Shown here: piece after piece, positions 8,490-17,590 of the stretch
Numbering within the stretch: the stretch's first letter is position 1
Layout of the letters: each line of letters opens with the position of its first letter
Source: Cyclobacterium roseum
GTDB taxonomy: Bacteria; Bacteroidota; Bacteroidia; Cytophagales; Cyclobacteriaceae
Length of the DNA stretch: 58,983 bases
Assembly (NCBI RefSeq): GCF_010119225.1
Contig: NZ_WNKF01000025.1
Coordinates: forward strand, 1 to 58,983
Reading direction: 5' to 3'
The notes under the pieces: generated by a model
Databases searched by the model: none
What the model saw: the letters and a program-made list of their open reading frames with translations, nothing else
What the model was told of the DNA's origin: nothing
Position numbers and translations under genes: made by a program

Positions 8490-10328
8490 ATGATCCAGGC
8501 TAAACCTTTCTTTTCCATCCTACCCGGAATTATTTTAATGGTTTTTTCTATTTTCCTGCATTACCCCGGTGTTGCTCAAAATGCCGTATCATTCGAAAAT
8601 CTGGATGCTTTTGAAACCCCCGGAAAAACCTGGAGCATTGTGGCGGATGCCAGAGCGGACCTATCACAGCAGGGCTTCTTAACCGTATCCAAAGGAAATG
8701 GGGTGCTGGTAAATTTGCCAACGGAAAAAAACAAGGGGCAGGATTTATATACCAAAGCATCCTACGGTGATCTGGATCTAGAACTGGAGTATTTGGTGGC
8801 CAAAGGGTCCAATTCCGGAATCTACCTCCAGGGAATGTATGAAATTCAAATTTTGGATAGCTGGGGAGTGAGCATTCCGCGAGCGGGAGATAACGGAGGT
8901 ATTTACGAGCGGTGGGATGATTCCAAACCGGAGGGCCAAAAGGGCTATCAGGGCTACGCTCCCCGGCAAAATGCCAGCAGGGCTCCCGGCTTATGGCAAA
9001 AACTCAGGGTTTCATTTCAGGCTCCCAGATTTGATGAAGAGGGCGCTAAAATTGAAAACGCAAGGATTCTTTCCGTAGAGTTGAATGGCGTAACCATTCA
9101 TGAGGATGTAGAACTTTTTGGCCCCACCAGGGGAGCGATGGCAAGCCAGGAAATGGGCAGCGGTCCCTTACGCATTCAGGGAGATCATGGGGCGGTAGCC
9201 TTTCGAAACCTTCGCCTCACTCCGTTTGACAATCCTGCTCCGGAGCTAACAGACCTAACCTATGATTTATACAAAGGCAGATTCGAATCAGTGCCCGACT
9301 ATTCCTCGCTCAAGGCGGCAAAGTCGGGTGAATTGACTTCCCTTACCGCCTCCATTTCCGGATCGACGGATCAATTCCTCATCCGTTACCGGGGGCAATT
9401 GGACATTAAGGAAGGCGGAAGCTACTCGTTCAACTTTTCCTTTCCAGGGGGAGCCGGTGCGCTTTTCGTTGGAGGAAAGCAGGTTTTTGGACCTTCTGGA
9501 GGAAAGGTAGCAAGGCAAGTATCCCTGGACCCGGGTCTTCATCCGGTAGAATTGGTTTATTCCAAAGTTCAGGACTGGGTCGATCCACTGCTCACTGCAG
9601 AAATAGCGGGTCCCGGCATTCGGCCGATGCTCCTTTCGGATCGGTCTTTTGTGGGATCGAGCGGCCCGGACCCTATTTTAATTGATCCTAATGAGCGTCC
9701 GGTCCTGAGGAGCTTTATGGACCTTCCCGGTGGATATCGGATGACGCATGCCGTATCGGTGGCTTCCCCGGATAAAGTACATTATACCTACGATATGGAT
9801 TATGGTAACCTGATCCAGGTCTGGAAAGGGGAATTTCTAAATGCCACCCCTATGTGGTACAGCAGAGGCGATGGATCTTCCCGCCCTATGGGTACCCTGC
9901 TCTACCTGGGTAGCCCGGCATTTAGTCTGGCTGAACTTAATTCAATGGAGCAGGTCTGGCCAACCGATACCCTGGGCAGTGGATATAAAGTTAATGGATA
10001 CCGCGTTTTGGCGGAAGAGCATGAGCTTCAATTTTCGTATGACATCTTTGGAGTAGCCGTTGAGGATAAACTGGAAGTGGAATCAGGTGGTAAAGGATTA
10101 AAGCGAACCCTGAATATGGGAGGGGCTTTGGAAAACAGGTATGTCCGACTGGTAGCTGCTGGCAAAATCGAAGAGCTTGGACAAGGGCTCTATCTGGTGG
10201 GCGAAAAGGATTATTATGTTCAACTAGGTGAACAAAGCCAATTGGCCCCGGTTTTAAGGAACAGTAATGGGCAACAGGAACTATTGGTTCCTGCCCGGGA
10301 AAACATGGAATACGTAATATGGTTTTGA
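8490..10328 (+). CDS. Secreted DUF1080 (3-keto-disaccharide hydrolase-like) protein with PA14-like middle domain
   Basis: 612 residues with a signal peptide (cleaved near YPGVAQ at 25-30). About 33-235 match the DUF1080 concanavalin-like fold (LELEYLVAKGSNSGIYLQG; YEIQILDSWG; GAVAFRNLRLTPF). This family includes enzymes that cleave 3-keto-glycosides, and many members have no proven activity. About 255-385 look PA14-like (FLIRYRGQLDIKEGGSYSF), suggesting carbohydrate binding. The C-terminal 400-612 (YDYDMDYGNLIQVWKG-like text) is a domain often seen downstream of heme-linked propellers. It is the first gene of a plus-strand cluster. The next gene starts 20 bp after its stop and encodes a cytochrome-linked propeller, so the pair probably works together outside the inner membrane on a glycan or glycoside. 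Confidence 0.85.
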   Translation: MIQAKPFFSILPGIILMVFSIFLHYPGVAQNAVSFENLDAFETPGKTWSIVADARADLSQQGFLTVSKGNGVLVNLPTEKNKGQDLYTKASYGDLDLELEYLVAKGSNSGIYLQGMYEIQILDSWGVSIPRAGDNGGIYERWDDSKPEGQKGYQGYAPRQNASRAPGLWQKLRVSFQAPRFDEEGAKIENARILSVELNGVTIHEDVELFGPTRGAMASQEMGSGPLRIQGDHGAVAFRNLRLTPFDNPAPELTDLTYDLYKGRFESVPDYSSLKAAKSGELTSLTASISGSTDQFLIRYRGQLDIKEGGSYSFNFSFPGGAGALFVGGKQVFGPSGGKVARQVSLDPGLHPVELVYSKVQDWVDPLLTAEIAGPGIRPMLLSDRSFVGSSGPDPILIDPNERPVLRSFMDLPGGYRMTHAVSVASPDKVHYTYDMDYGNLIQVWKGEFLNATPMWYSRGDGSSRPMGTLLYLGSPAFSLAELNSMEQVWPTDTLGSGYKVNGYRVLAEEHELQFSYDIFGVAVEDKLEVESGGKGLKRTLNMGGALENRYVRLVAAGKIEELGQGLYLVGEKDYYVQLGEQSQLAPVLRNSNGQQELLVPARENMEYVIWF

Positions 10329-10348
10329 TTTTTACAGACAACGGTAAC

Positions 10349-12307
10349 ATGGGAATAGAAAATAAATCAATCGGCATCCTTTTCCTGGTATTGGTCTTTG
10401 CCATTATTTCGCCGAAACTAATGGCCCAGGAATCTCCAATGGAAGAAGATTACTTCAAAATTCTGAAGGTGAAAGCCCCGGAGGGTTTGTTGCTCGAAGT
10501 AGGGGGATTGACCGTCATGCCGAATGGAAATCTCGGCCTGGCTACCCGAAGAGGAGAAGTTTACCTGGTGGAAAACCCAACCGGCCCAAGTCCCTATTTT
10601 AGGAAATTTGCCTCGGGATTACATGAAATTTTGGGATTGATTTACAGGGATGGGGCCTTTTATTGTTCTCAGCGGGGAGAGCTGACCAGATTGGAAGACA
10701 CGAATCAAGACGGACGTGCGGACCTGTACACAACGGTTTTTAGTTGGCCGGTTTCGGGACATTATCACGAATACAGTTATGGTCCTGTAGTGGATGAAGC
10801 GGGTAATTTTTACGTATCCGGAAATGTGGCTTTTGGAAATGAAGAATGGTGGAGAGGAGAGAGTCGCGTTCCTTACCGGGGCTGGATCATGAAAATCAGT
10901 CCCGATGGAAAAATGGAGCCCTGGGCAACCGGCATGCGATCTCCTGCCGGATTGGGCTATATTGATGGCAAGCTCTTTTACACTGAAAATCAGGGCGATT
11001 ACATGGCTTCAGGAGGAATCTGGCACATCCAGAAAGGGTCTTTTGCAGGACATCCTGCCGGCCTCAGCTGGACCGACCGGGAAAATTCTCCACTGGACCT
11101 CAGCCCGGAGGCCTTTCATGCGGTAGTTGATCCCCGTAAAGTGAAAAACGAACAGGGCCGCTACATCAAGCCTGAAAATGTAACCGACGAAGATTACCTA
11201 ACCCTTTATCAGGCAAAAGAAAAATTGCCGCAAATTACCCTACCGGCCGTTTGGCTTCCTTATGGGATTTATGGGATTTCAACTTCCGAACCGATCAACA
11301 TACCGGAAGGTAATTTTGGCCCCTTTTCCGGTCAAATGCTGGTTGGTGATCAAGGGCAGAGTAAAATCATGCGGGTAATGATGGAAGAAGTGAATGGGGT
11401 GCTTCAGGGAGCAGCCATTGATTTCAGAAGTGGTTTTCGCTCAGGTGTATTAAGAATGGCATGGGGCCAGGACGGTTCCTTGTTTGTTGGTGAGACCAAC
11501 AGGGGATGGGGCTCTGCGGGTGAGGCCAACGAGGGCCTGGAGCGCCTGGTTTGGAATGGAGAAGTTCCTTTCGAGATTCGGGACATTCATGCCATGCCCG
11601 ACGGGTTTGAAGTGGAATTTACAAAACCGATAGATCGAAAGTCCGCAGAAGACCTTGAATCTTACCAGGTACAGACCTTTACCTATAAATACCATCCCGT
11701 TTATGGCAGTCCACCGGTGGCCAACGAAATGGCTGAAGTCCAGGGGGTACAGGTTTCGGAAGATTTGATGCGGGTAAGGATTAAAGTTGATGGCCTGACC
11801 CAGTACCATATTCATCACTTGCAATTGGATGGGATCAGAGAAAGGGATCATTTTTATTCCCTGGTACACCCCGCTGCCTATTATACCTTAAATGAAATTC
11901 CGGAAGGAGATATCTTGGCAGAAAATGATATGAGCACCTATCGTTCTTCCGAACAAGCTACGGGTCCGGAGCCTGCCAGTGTCAGTCCAAAGGCGGTGGC
12001 AGTATCTGCCTCAGAGGACACGGGCAATGCTTCTGAAGGTGATGAAGACACCATTGACGAGGCGTTGGTAAGTTCACTGCTTTCCCGACATACCTGTATT
12101 GCCTGTCATAATACGGAAACGAAGCAAGTGGGGCCTGCCTACAAGGAGGTAGCTAAACGAAACTACACACCCGAAGAAATTGTGTCCCTGATACATACTC
12201 CAAAGCCAGAAAATTGGCCGGAATATGCTACTCCCATGCCCCCCATGCCGCATGTCCCGGAAGCGGATGCCTTAAAAATTGCTAAATGGATCAATTCATT
12301 GAAATAA
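10349..12307 (+). CDS. Exported sugar-dehydrogenase-like propeller with C-terminal cytochrome c domain
   Basis: An in-frame ATG at 10319 overlaps the previous gene, but the ATG at 10349 gives a clean signal peptide (MGIENKSIGILFLVLVFAII, cleaved near LMAQ), so I use it: 652 residues. Residues about 40-420 read as a six-bladed propeller of the glucose/sorbosone dehydrogenase type (GGLTVMPNGNLGLATRRG; GLIYRDGAFYCSQ; ATGMRSPAGLGY). A covalent heme site CIACH sits at about 583-587, with a likely Met ligand in TPMPPMPH near 630. This arrangement is the large PVC/Bacteroidota family of heme-linked putative dehydrogenases. Inferred role: periplasmic oxidation of a sugar or glycoside, passing electrons to the heme. 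Whether it binds PQQ is not decidable here. Cotranscription with the DUF1080 gene is likely (20-bp gap). Confidence 0.85.
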   Translation: MGIENKSIGILFLVLVFAIISPKLMAQESPMEEDYFKILKVKAPEGLLLEVGGLTVMPNGNLGLATRRGEVYLVENPTGPSPYFRKFASGLHEILGLIYRDGAFYCSQRGELTRLEDTNQDGRADLYTTVFSWPVSGHYHEYSYGPVVDEAGNFYVSGNVAFGNEEWWRGESRVPYRGWIMKISPDGKMEPWATGMRSPAGLGYIDGKLFYTENQGDYMASGGIWHIQKGSFAGHPAGLSWTDRENSPLDLSPEAFHAVVDPRKVKNEQGRYIKPENVTDEDYLTLYQAKEKLPQITLPAVWLPYGIYGISTSEPINIPEGNFGPFSGQMLVGDQGQSKIMRVMMEEVNGVLQGAAIDFRSGFRSGVLRMAWGQDGSLFVGETNRGWGSAGEANEGLERLVWNGEVPFEIRDIHAMPDGFEVEFTKPIDRKSAEDLESYQVQTFTYKYHPVYGSPPVANEMAEVQGVQVSEDLMRVRIKVDGLTQYHIHHLQLDGIRERDHFYSLVHPAAYYTLNEIPEGDILAENDMSTYRSSEQATGPEPASVSPKAVAVSASEDTGNASEGDEDTIDEALVSSLLSRHTCIACHNTETKQVGPAYKEVAKRNYTPEEIVSLIHTPKPENWPEYATPMPPMPHVPEADALKIAKWINSLK

Positions 12308-12503
12308 TCTATCAAACAAAAATAGGATTGTTTGGGTTTAGAAAAGAGATGAAGGTTGGTTTTATAATGCGCCCAAAAACGTTGGGAGTGTTGGAAATTT
12401 AAGTAATAATGAGATGATTAATTTAAAGTTGATTGACTCGGTTTTCTCAATCAATTTCGTTTTTCTTTAAAAATACTAATCGGCTAGTAATGCCCTGCGT
12501 GGA

Positions 12504-14051
12504 ATGAATATAAAAAAGAATAGGGGATTGTATTTTTTTACTGCATTATTGACGATTGGCATAGTTGTTTTTTATCAAATTGATTTTAGATCTTCAGATT
12601 TCCCCACCACCCATAGGGTGATATATTATGACATTGAACGGGTACCTACCTGGTCCTTCCCGGTGAGGGGGAATGGAACATCTTCTTCTCCCAGAATTGC
12701 AGACTTGAATAAAGATGGGGTAGGGGATGTAATTGTTGGTGCTGGAAGAATGGAATTTCAATCATCGGATACGGCGATGATGGCCATAGACGGAAAATCA
12801 GGAGAGTTACTCTGGAAACATTCCGCCGAAAATCAGGTGTTTGGCTCGGCATTATTATATGATATTGATCAGGATGGTATAGAAGATGTGTTCATAGGAG
12901 GTAGAAATGGCATTTTGAATGCGATCAATGGGCATACTGGGGAAATCCTCTGGAAATTTAACTCCTCCGTCCCTGATGAATTGATTGGAAATAAATATTT
13001 TAATTTCTACAATCCGCAATTAATTCCTGATCAGGATGGAGATGGGTTAATGGACCTACTTGTGGCCAACGGAGGCAATGTCTTGATACAACCCTACGAT
13101 GAAAACAGACCAGTGGGATATTTAATGGTGATTAGTAGTGCTGACGGTTCCATTTTACAGGAGGCTCCCATGCCTGATAGCAAGGAAACCTATCAATCGG
13201 CTGTTTTATCCAATGCGAATGATCCTGAAGAAATAGAAGTAGCCTTTGGCACCGGTGGGGAAACGGTAGGAGGCAGTTTCTATGTTTGTAAACTTACGGA
13301 TGTACTAAGAGGTAATCTTTCTGATTCGAGGAAGCTTGCAACCAACAGTAGCAAGGGTTTTATTGCACCTCCTGTATGGGTGGATATCAATAAAGACGGC
13401 AAGGAGGATTTGATAGTTGCCTCGGTAGACGGGGAGGTCTATGCTTTCGATGGTGAAACCAAAGAGCAGTTGTGGAAAGCGGAAATTCCAGGTACGGAAA
13501 TTTATGGAACTCCTGCCATAGGATACTTTGAAAAATCGGATTTGCCTGGGGTTTATGTGACTTCGGCCATTGGAACCTGGCCAAATTTAGGGTATTCAAA
13601 ACATACCTTGATAGATGGGGAGGACGGCAGCATTAAAAAGACAGACACATTGGGATATTTTCAATCCAGCTCGCCTTTGGTGGTGGATTTAAATGGAGAT
13701 GGGGTGGATGAAATATTGTTGAGTGTTAATTACGAGAGTTTTTCCGAAGAAGGCAGAAAAATCTATCAGAACACACTCTTTGTGGTAGATTTTTTAAATG
13801 ATAAAAAATTTGAACTTTTAGATCCACTAGATGGACAAAATATCGCCTCTACACCTTGGATCGGAGATATGGATGAAGATGGGCAACTGGACATTGTTTT
13901 TTGTCACAGCAATAATCTTTTTCAGGGATATGCCTTTGACGGAATGTTGATTCACCGTATGAAAACCAGCGTCAAAATTAAAAGACCCGTGAAATGGGGG
14001 AGTTATATGGGAAGTGACTACAACGGGAGGCTAAACCTGGATTTTAGATGA
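12504..14051 (+). CDS. FG-GAP / PQQ-like beta-propeller protein, membrane anchored
   Basis: 515 residues. Residues about 8-25 form a single hydrophobic segment (GLYFFTALLTIGIVVFY), either an uncleaved anchor or a signal. The rest alternates calcium-binding FG-GAP loops (DLNKDGVGD, DIDQDGIED, DQDGDGLMD, DINKDGKED, DLNGDGVDE, DMDEDGQLD) with PQQ-like blades (AIDGKSGELLWKHS; AINGHTGEILWKF; AFDGETKEQLWKA). This is the family annotated as PQQ-binding-like / VCBS repeat proteins. A catalytic role is not evident; a scaffold or ligand-binding role in glycan handling is the likely reading. It lies 196 bp after the cytochrome gene and 350 bp before susC, so it may have its own promoter. Confidence 0.82.
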   Translation: MNIKKNRGLYFFTALLTIGIVVFYQIDFRSSDFPTTHRVIYYDIERVPTWSFPVRGNGTSSSPRIADLNKDGVGDVIVGAGRMEFQSSDTAMMAIDGKSGELLWKHSAENQVFGSALLYDIDQDGIEDVFIGGRNGILNAINGHTGEILWKFNSSVPDELIGNKYFNFYNPQLIPDQDGDGLMDLLVANGGNVLIQPYDENRPVGYLMVISSADGSILQEAPMPDSKETYQSAVLSNANDPEEIEVAFGTGGETVGGSFYVCKLTDVLRGNLSDSRKLATNSSKGFIAPPVWVDINKDGKEDLIVASVDGEVYAFDGETKEQLWKAEIPGTEIYGTPAIGYFEKSDLPGVYVTSAIGTWPNLGYSKHTLIDGEDGSIKKTDTLGYFQSSSPLVVDLNGDGVDEILLSVNYESFSEEGRKIYQNTLFVVDFLNDKKFELLDPLDGQNIASTPWIGDMDEDGQLDIVFCHSNNLFQGYAFDGMLIHRMKTSVKIKRPVKWGSYMGSDYNGRLNLDFR

Positions 14052-14401
14052 ATCGAATTAGGAGGACCGGATATTTTTTTAACTCTATTTTTTAATTAAG
14101 GGAAAAAAAATTGTATAATTGGCAAACATTAGCTTTATACGGAAAGTTAAAATTTGCATCTTTGATCTTTCATTAGACCCAAACCAAAATGAAACGTTTA
14201 AAAAAAATCTCAAGACAGCGTCAAAGTTATTTTTTACCATTATTCCCTGTCTGACCAATTTAGTCTACCACCTTTTCAGTTAAAGTGTTTTGCCTTTAAT
14301 TATAATATTTTTAGTATAGTGGTAGCCGTGTCATTTGTTATGTCATTTTACATAGAAAATATAGCCATTTATAAACCTAATTTTAACTTAAACAAAAAAA
14401 A
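14052..14401 (+). other. 350-bp leader/intergenic region upstream of susC, with a 21-codon ORF
   Basis: AT-rich, presumably carrying the SusC/SusD promoter and a long untranslated leader. One short reading frame at 14189-14254 would encode a basic 21-residue peptide (MKRLKKISRQRQSYFLPLFPV). It is the only one that begins with a basic stretch and ends in a hydrophobic one. It could be a leader peptide, a remnant of an older gene start, or chance. No riboswitch or strong hairpin was recognised. Confidence 0.35.
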
Positions 14402-17400
14402 ATGTTAAAAATTTACAAATTAATTATGTTAACCTTGCTCTTTGGCTTGACGAATACCTTTATGGTATTTGCCCAAAGGGAAGTAACAGGAGTTGTTTCC
14501 GATGATCTAGGGGATCCGCTTCCGGGTGCAGCGGTATTGGTAAAGGGTACTTCCACTGGTACAGTTACCAATATAGATGGAGAGTACGCTATTTCCGTGC
14601 CTGGAAATGATGCCATTTTAGTTTTTTCATTTCTGGGGTACAACAGCCTGGAAGTTGAAGTGGGAAGTCAAAGCAACATTGATATTCAGCTTGAACAAGC
14701 GATCAGTGGTCTTGATGAGGTGGTCATCACAGGTTATGGCTCCCAGTCCAGAAGAGAAATTACGGGTGCTGTTTCCTCGGTGGATTCGGAGGAATTACTT
14801 AAAATCCCAGCTACTACTTTTGCCCAACAATTGCAAGGTAGAGCTGCTGGGGTAAACATTGTCAATGATGCTACTCCGGGAGGAAATGCAACCGTAAGGA
14901 TCAGAGGTTTCGGCACGATAGGTAACAATGATCCTCTTTATGTGATCGATGGGGTACCCACTCAAAATCAGGGAAATTTAAATCCCAATGACATCGAATC
15001 CATTCAAATATTGAAAGATGCTTCTGCAGCATCCATTTACGGATCCAGGGCAGCCAATGGGGTAATCATCATCACCACCAAAAGAGGAAAAGTTGGGAAG
15101 CCTACCATTTCTGTAAATTCATTTTATGGTTCACAAACTCCCGACGGAGCTCCTGAGGTATTGAATGCAGAAGAACTGGGAAGGTATATTTTTCTTGCTA
15201 ACACCTATGCAGGAAGAAGAACAGAGCATGGTCAGTACAGTTATGGTCCAAATGGGGAAGTTTCGATTCCCGATTACGTATTTCCAAGTGCTGGAATGGA
15301 AGGTGATCCTGGAGTGGATCCCAGTCTATATGCCCTTGAGCCCGGAAACATTTATCCTATTACCAGAGCGGCAGATACGGATTGGTGGGCTGAATCCATA
15401 AATCCCGGAGCACCGATACAAAGTTATCAGGTCACAGCCAATGGGGGTACCGAAAATGGAAGGTATGCCTTATCCCTTAACTATTTCAATCAGGAGGGTG
15501 TAGTAAAGCATGTGGGATATGAGCGCTATTCCTTAAGGGCAAATACCGAGTTTAAAACATTGGATAACAAATTAACGGTTGGAGAAAATCTGTCCGTTTC
15601 TTTCGATACCAGAAAGGGAGGCTTCGGAAACAGCCAAGAACAGAATGCAGTGTCCGGTGCATATAAGCATCATCCTTTATTACCCGTTTATGATATTATG
15701 GGAAATTTTGCCGGAAGCCGGGGTGCTAACCTTGGAAACAATTTCAATCCGGTAGCCATATTGGTAAGGCAACAAGACAACAGGAATTTCAGGATTAGGG
15801 GCTTTGGCAATGTTTACGCCTCTTATGATTTTACGGAGGATTTAATATTCAAGACCAGCTTCGGCTTTGATGGCACCAATAGACGCGGAAGATTTCTGGG
15901 TAGACCCCAACCCGAATATGTAGAAGGTAACTTTATCAACTCTTCAACAGCAGAAAATCAATATTCCTTACAATGGGTATGGACCAACACACTAAGCTGG
16001 ACTAAAACCTTCAACGAATCGCATAAATTTGATGCCTATGTGGGAACTGAAGCCATACAAGAATTTGGAGAAATATTTGGAGCTTCAAGGCAACGATTTG
16101 CCTTTCAAACGACGGACATTTTAAGTTATCTCGATTTAGGTGACCCAACTACTGCAACAAATTTCGGAAGGGCGACCACTGACTACAGGCTTTTTTCCAC
16201 CTTTGGGCAGTTAAATTATTCGTATGAGGGTAAATACCTGGTGCAGTTTATTTTGAGAAATGACGCTTCTTCCAGGTTCCTGGCAGCTTCAAGGAATGCG
16301 ACTTTCCCTGCTTTTAGTTTAGGATGGAGACTGTCTGATGAGGCAGTTGTTGCGGAAGCCCTACCTTTTGTTTCAGATATGAAATTAAGGTATGGATGGG
16401 GTCAGACAGGTAACCAATCAATTGGAGACTATAATGCCTATACCACTTACAGATCCAACATATTTAATGCAGGTTATCCCATCGACGGATCTACTTCAAG
16501 TCCCACAATTGGTTTTGATGCGGCAAAATTTGGAAACCCTGATGCAAAATGGGAAACCACTACTTCCAACAACCTTGGATTAGACGTGGAGATGTTGGAT
16601 GGTAAGTTTTTCCTCGAATTTGACATTTGGAATAGAATAACTTCAGACATGCTGTTCGTGCCTCCTATCAGCTTTGCACATGGCGATGCCACCGCTCCAT
16701 CTTTCAATGTGGGGCAAATGACCAACAAGGGTTATGATTTGAATATAGGATACAACAATACCCTGGCAGGAGGAGATTTTAGGTATAGCATTTCAGGAAA
16801 TTATTCTGTTTACAGAAACACAGTTGACCGTTTGGATGAAAGTGAGGAAACCATATTCTTTGGAAATACCTCAAGGGTTCCGGCAGTGACTGTGACACAG
16901 GCAGGTTTGCCCATATCCTCGTTCTTTGGTTATAACAATTTAGGTATCTTCCAATCACAAGAAGAGGCTGACAATCACCCTCCCTATGGAGATTATAACG
17001 CTCCCGGAAAATTCAAGGTTGAAGATGTGAATGAAGACGGAGTGATAACCGATGCAGATCGTACCATCATTGGAAATCCTCATCCTGATTTTGTATTTGG
17101 CCTTAACCTTAATTTGGGATATAGGAACTGGGATTTGAATGTGTTTGGCAATGGTTCTATAGGAAATGATATATTTAATTACGTGAGGTTTTTTGCCGAC
17201 TTCAATTCCTTTCAGGGGAACAGGTCCAGAAGAGCTTTGTATGAGGCCTGGCAACCCGATAATCCTTCAGGAACTTCCCCCATTATGGATGCCAACGATC
17301 AGATCAGCAGCCGTCCATCCACTTATTTGATAGAGGATGGATCTTATTTCAGGTTCAGGAACATACAGTTGACATATACCTTACCTAAAACAGCTTTGGA

Positions 17401-17578
17401 TGCTGTTGGATTGACCAATGCTTCCGTATATTTTCAGGGACAAAATCTATTGACATTAACCGATTATTCGGGGTTGAATCCTGAAATTCAGACAGGAACG
17501 GATAATACTTTAGGATTTGATGGCGGTTACATGCCGGTTTCGAGAAACCTAATTCTTGGTCTTAACCTTACCTTTTAA
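14402..17578 (+). CDS. susC-like: SusC/RagA-family TonB-linked outer-membrane receptor
   Basis: 1058 residues, normal for the family. Order: signal peptide 1-25 (cleaved after MVFAQ); carboxypeptidase-regulatory-like domain about 26-100 (VTGVVSDDLGDPLPGAAVLV); the family signature LDEVVITGYG just after 100; TonB plug about 115-230 (ATVRIRGFGTIGNNDPLYVIDGVP; GSRAANGVIIITTKRGK); then the beta-barrel, ending in a terminal aromatic residue (LILGLNLTF). It imports large ligands, usually oligosaccharides, across the outer membrane with energy from TonB-ExbBD. The susD partner starts 12 bp downstream. No FecR/sigma pair, hybrid two-component system or glycoside hydrolase is adjacent, so the substrate must be judged from the DUF1080/cytochrome neighbours and stays unknown. 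Confidence 0.96.
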   Translation: MLKIYKLIMLTLLFGLTNTFMVFAQREVTGVVSDDLGDPLPGAAVLVKGTSTGTVTNIDGEYAISVPGNDAILVFSFLGYNSLEVEVGSQSNIDIQLEQAISGLDEVVITGYGSQSRREITGAVSSVDSEELLKIPATTFAQQLQGRAAGVNIVNDATPGGNATVRIRGFGTIGNNDPLYVIDGVPTQNQGNLNPNDIESIQILKDASAASIYGSRAANGVIIITTKRGKVGKPTISVNSFYGSQTPDGAPEVLNAEELGRYIFLANTYAGRRTEHGQYSYGPNGEVSIPDYVFPSAGMEGDPGVDPSLYALEPGNIYPITRAADTDWWAESINPGAPIQSYQVTANGGTENGRYALSLNYFNQEGVVKHVGYERYSLRANTEFKTLDNKLTVGENLSVSFDTRKGGFGNSQEQNAVSGAYKHHPLLPVYDIMGNFAGSRGANLGNNFNPVAILVRQQDNRNFRIRGFGNVYASYDFTEDLIFKTSFGFDGTNRRGRFLGRPQPEYVEGNFINSSTAENQYSLQWVWTNTLSWTKTFNESHKFDAYVGTEAIQEFGEIFGASRQRFAFQTTDILSYLDLGDPTTATNFGRATTDYRLFSTFGQLNYSYEGKYLVQFILRNDASSRFLAASRNATFPAFSLGWRLSDEAVVAEALPFVSDMKLRYGWGQTGNQSIGDYNAYTTYRSNIFNAGYPIDGSTSSPTIGFDAAKFGNPDAKWETTTSNNLGLDVEMLDGKFFLEFDIWNRITSDMLFVPPISFAHGDATAPSFNVGQMTNKGYDLNIGYNNTLAGGDFRYSISGNYSVYRNTVDRLDESEETIFFGNTSRVPAVTVTQAGLPISSFFGYNNLGIFQSQEEADNHPPYGDYNAPGKFKVEDVNEDGVITDADRTIIGNPHPDFVFGLNLNLGYRNWDLNVFGNGSIGNDIFNYVRFFADFNSFQGNRSRRALYEAWQPDNPSGTSPIMDANDQISSRPSTYLIEDGSYFRFRNIQLTYTLPKTALDAVGLTNASVYFQGQNLLTLTDYSGLNPEIQTGTDNTLGFDGGYMPVSRNLILGLNLTF

Positions 17579-17590
17579 ATTGAATCAAAA

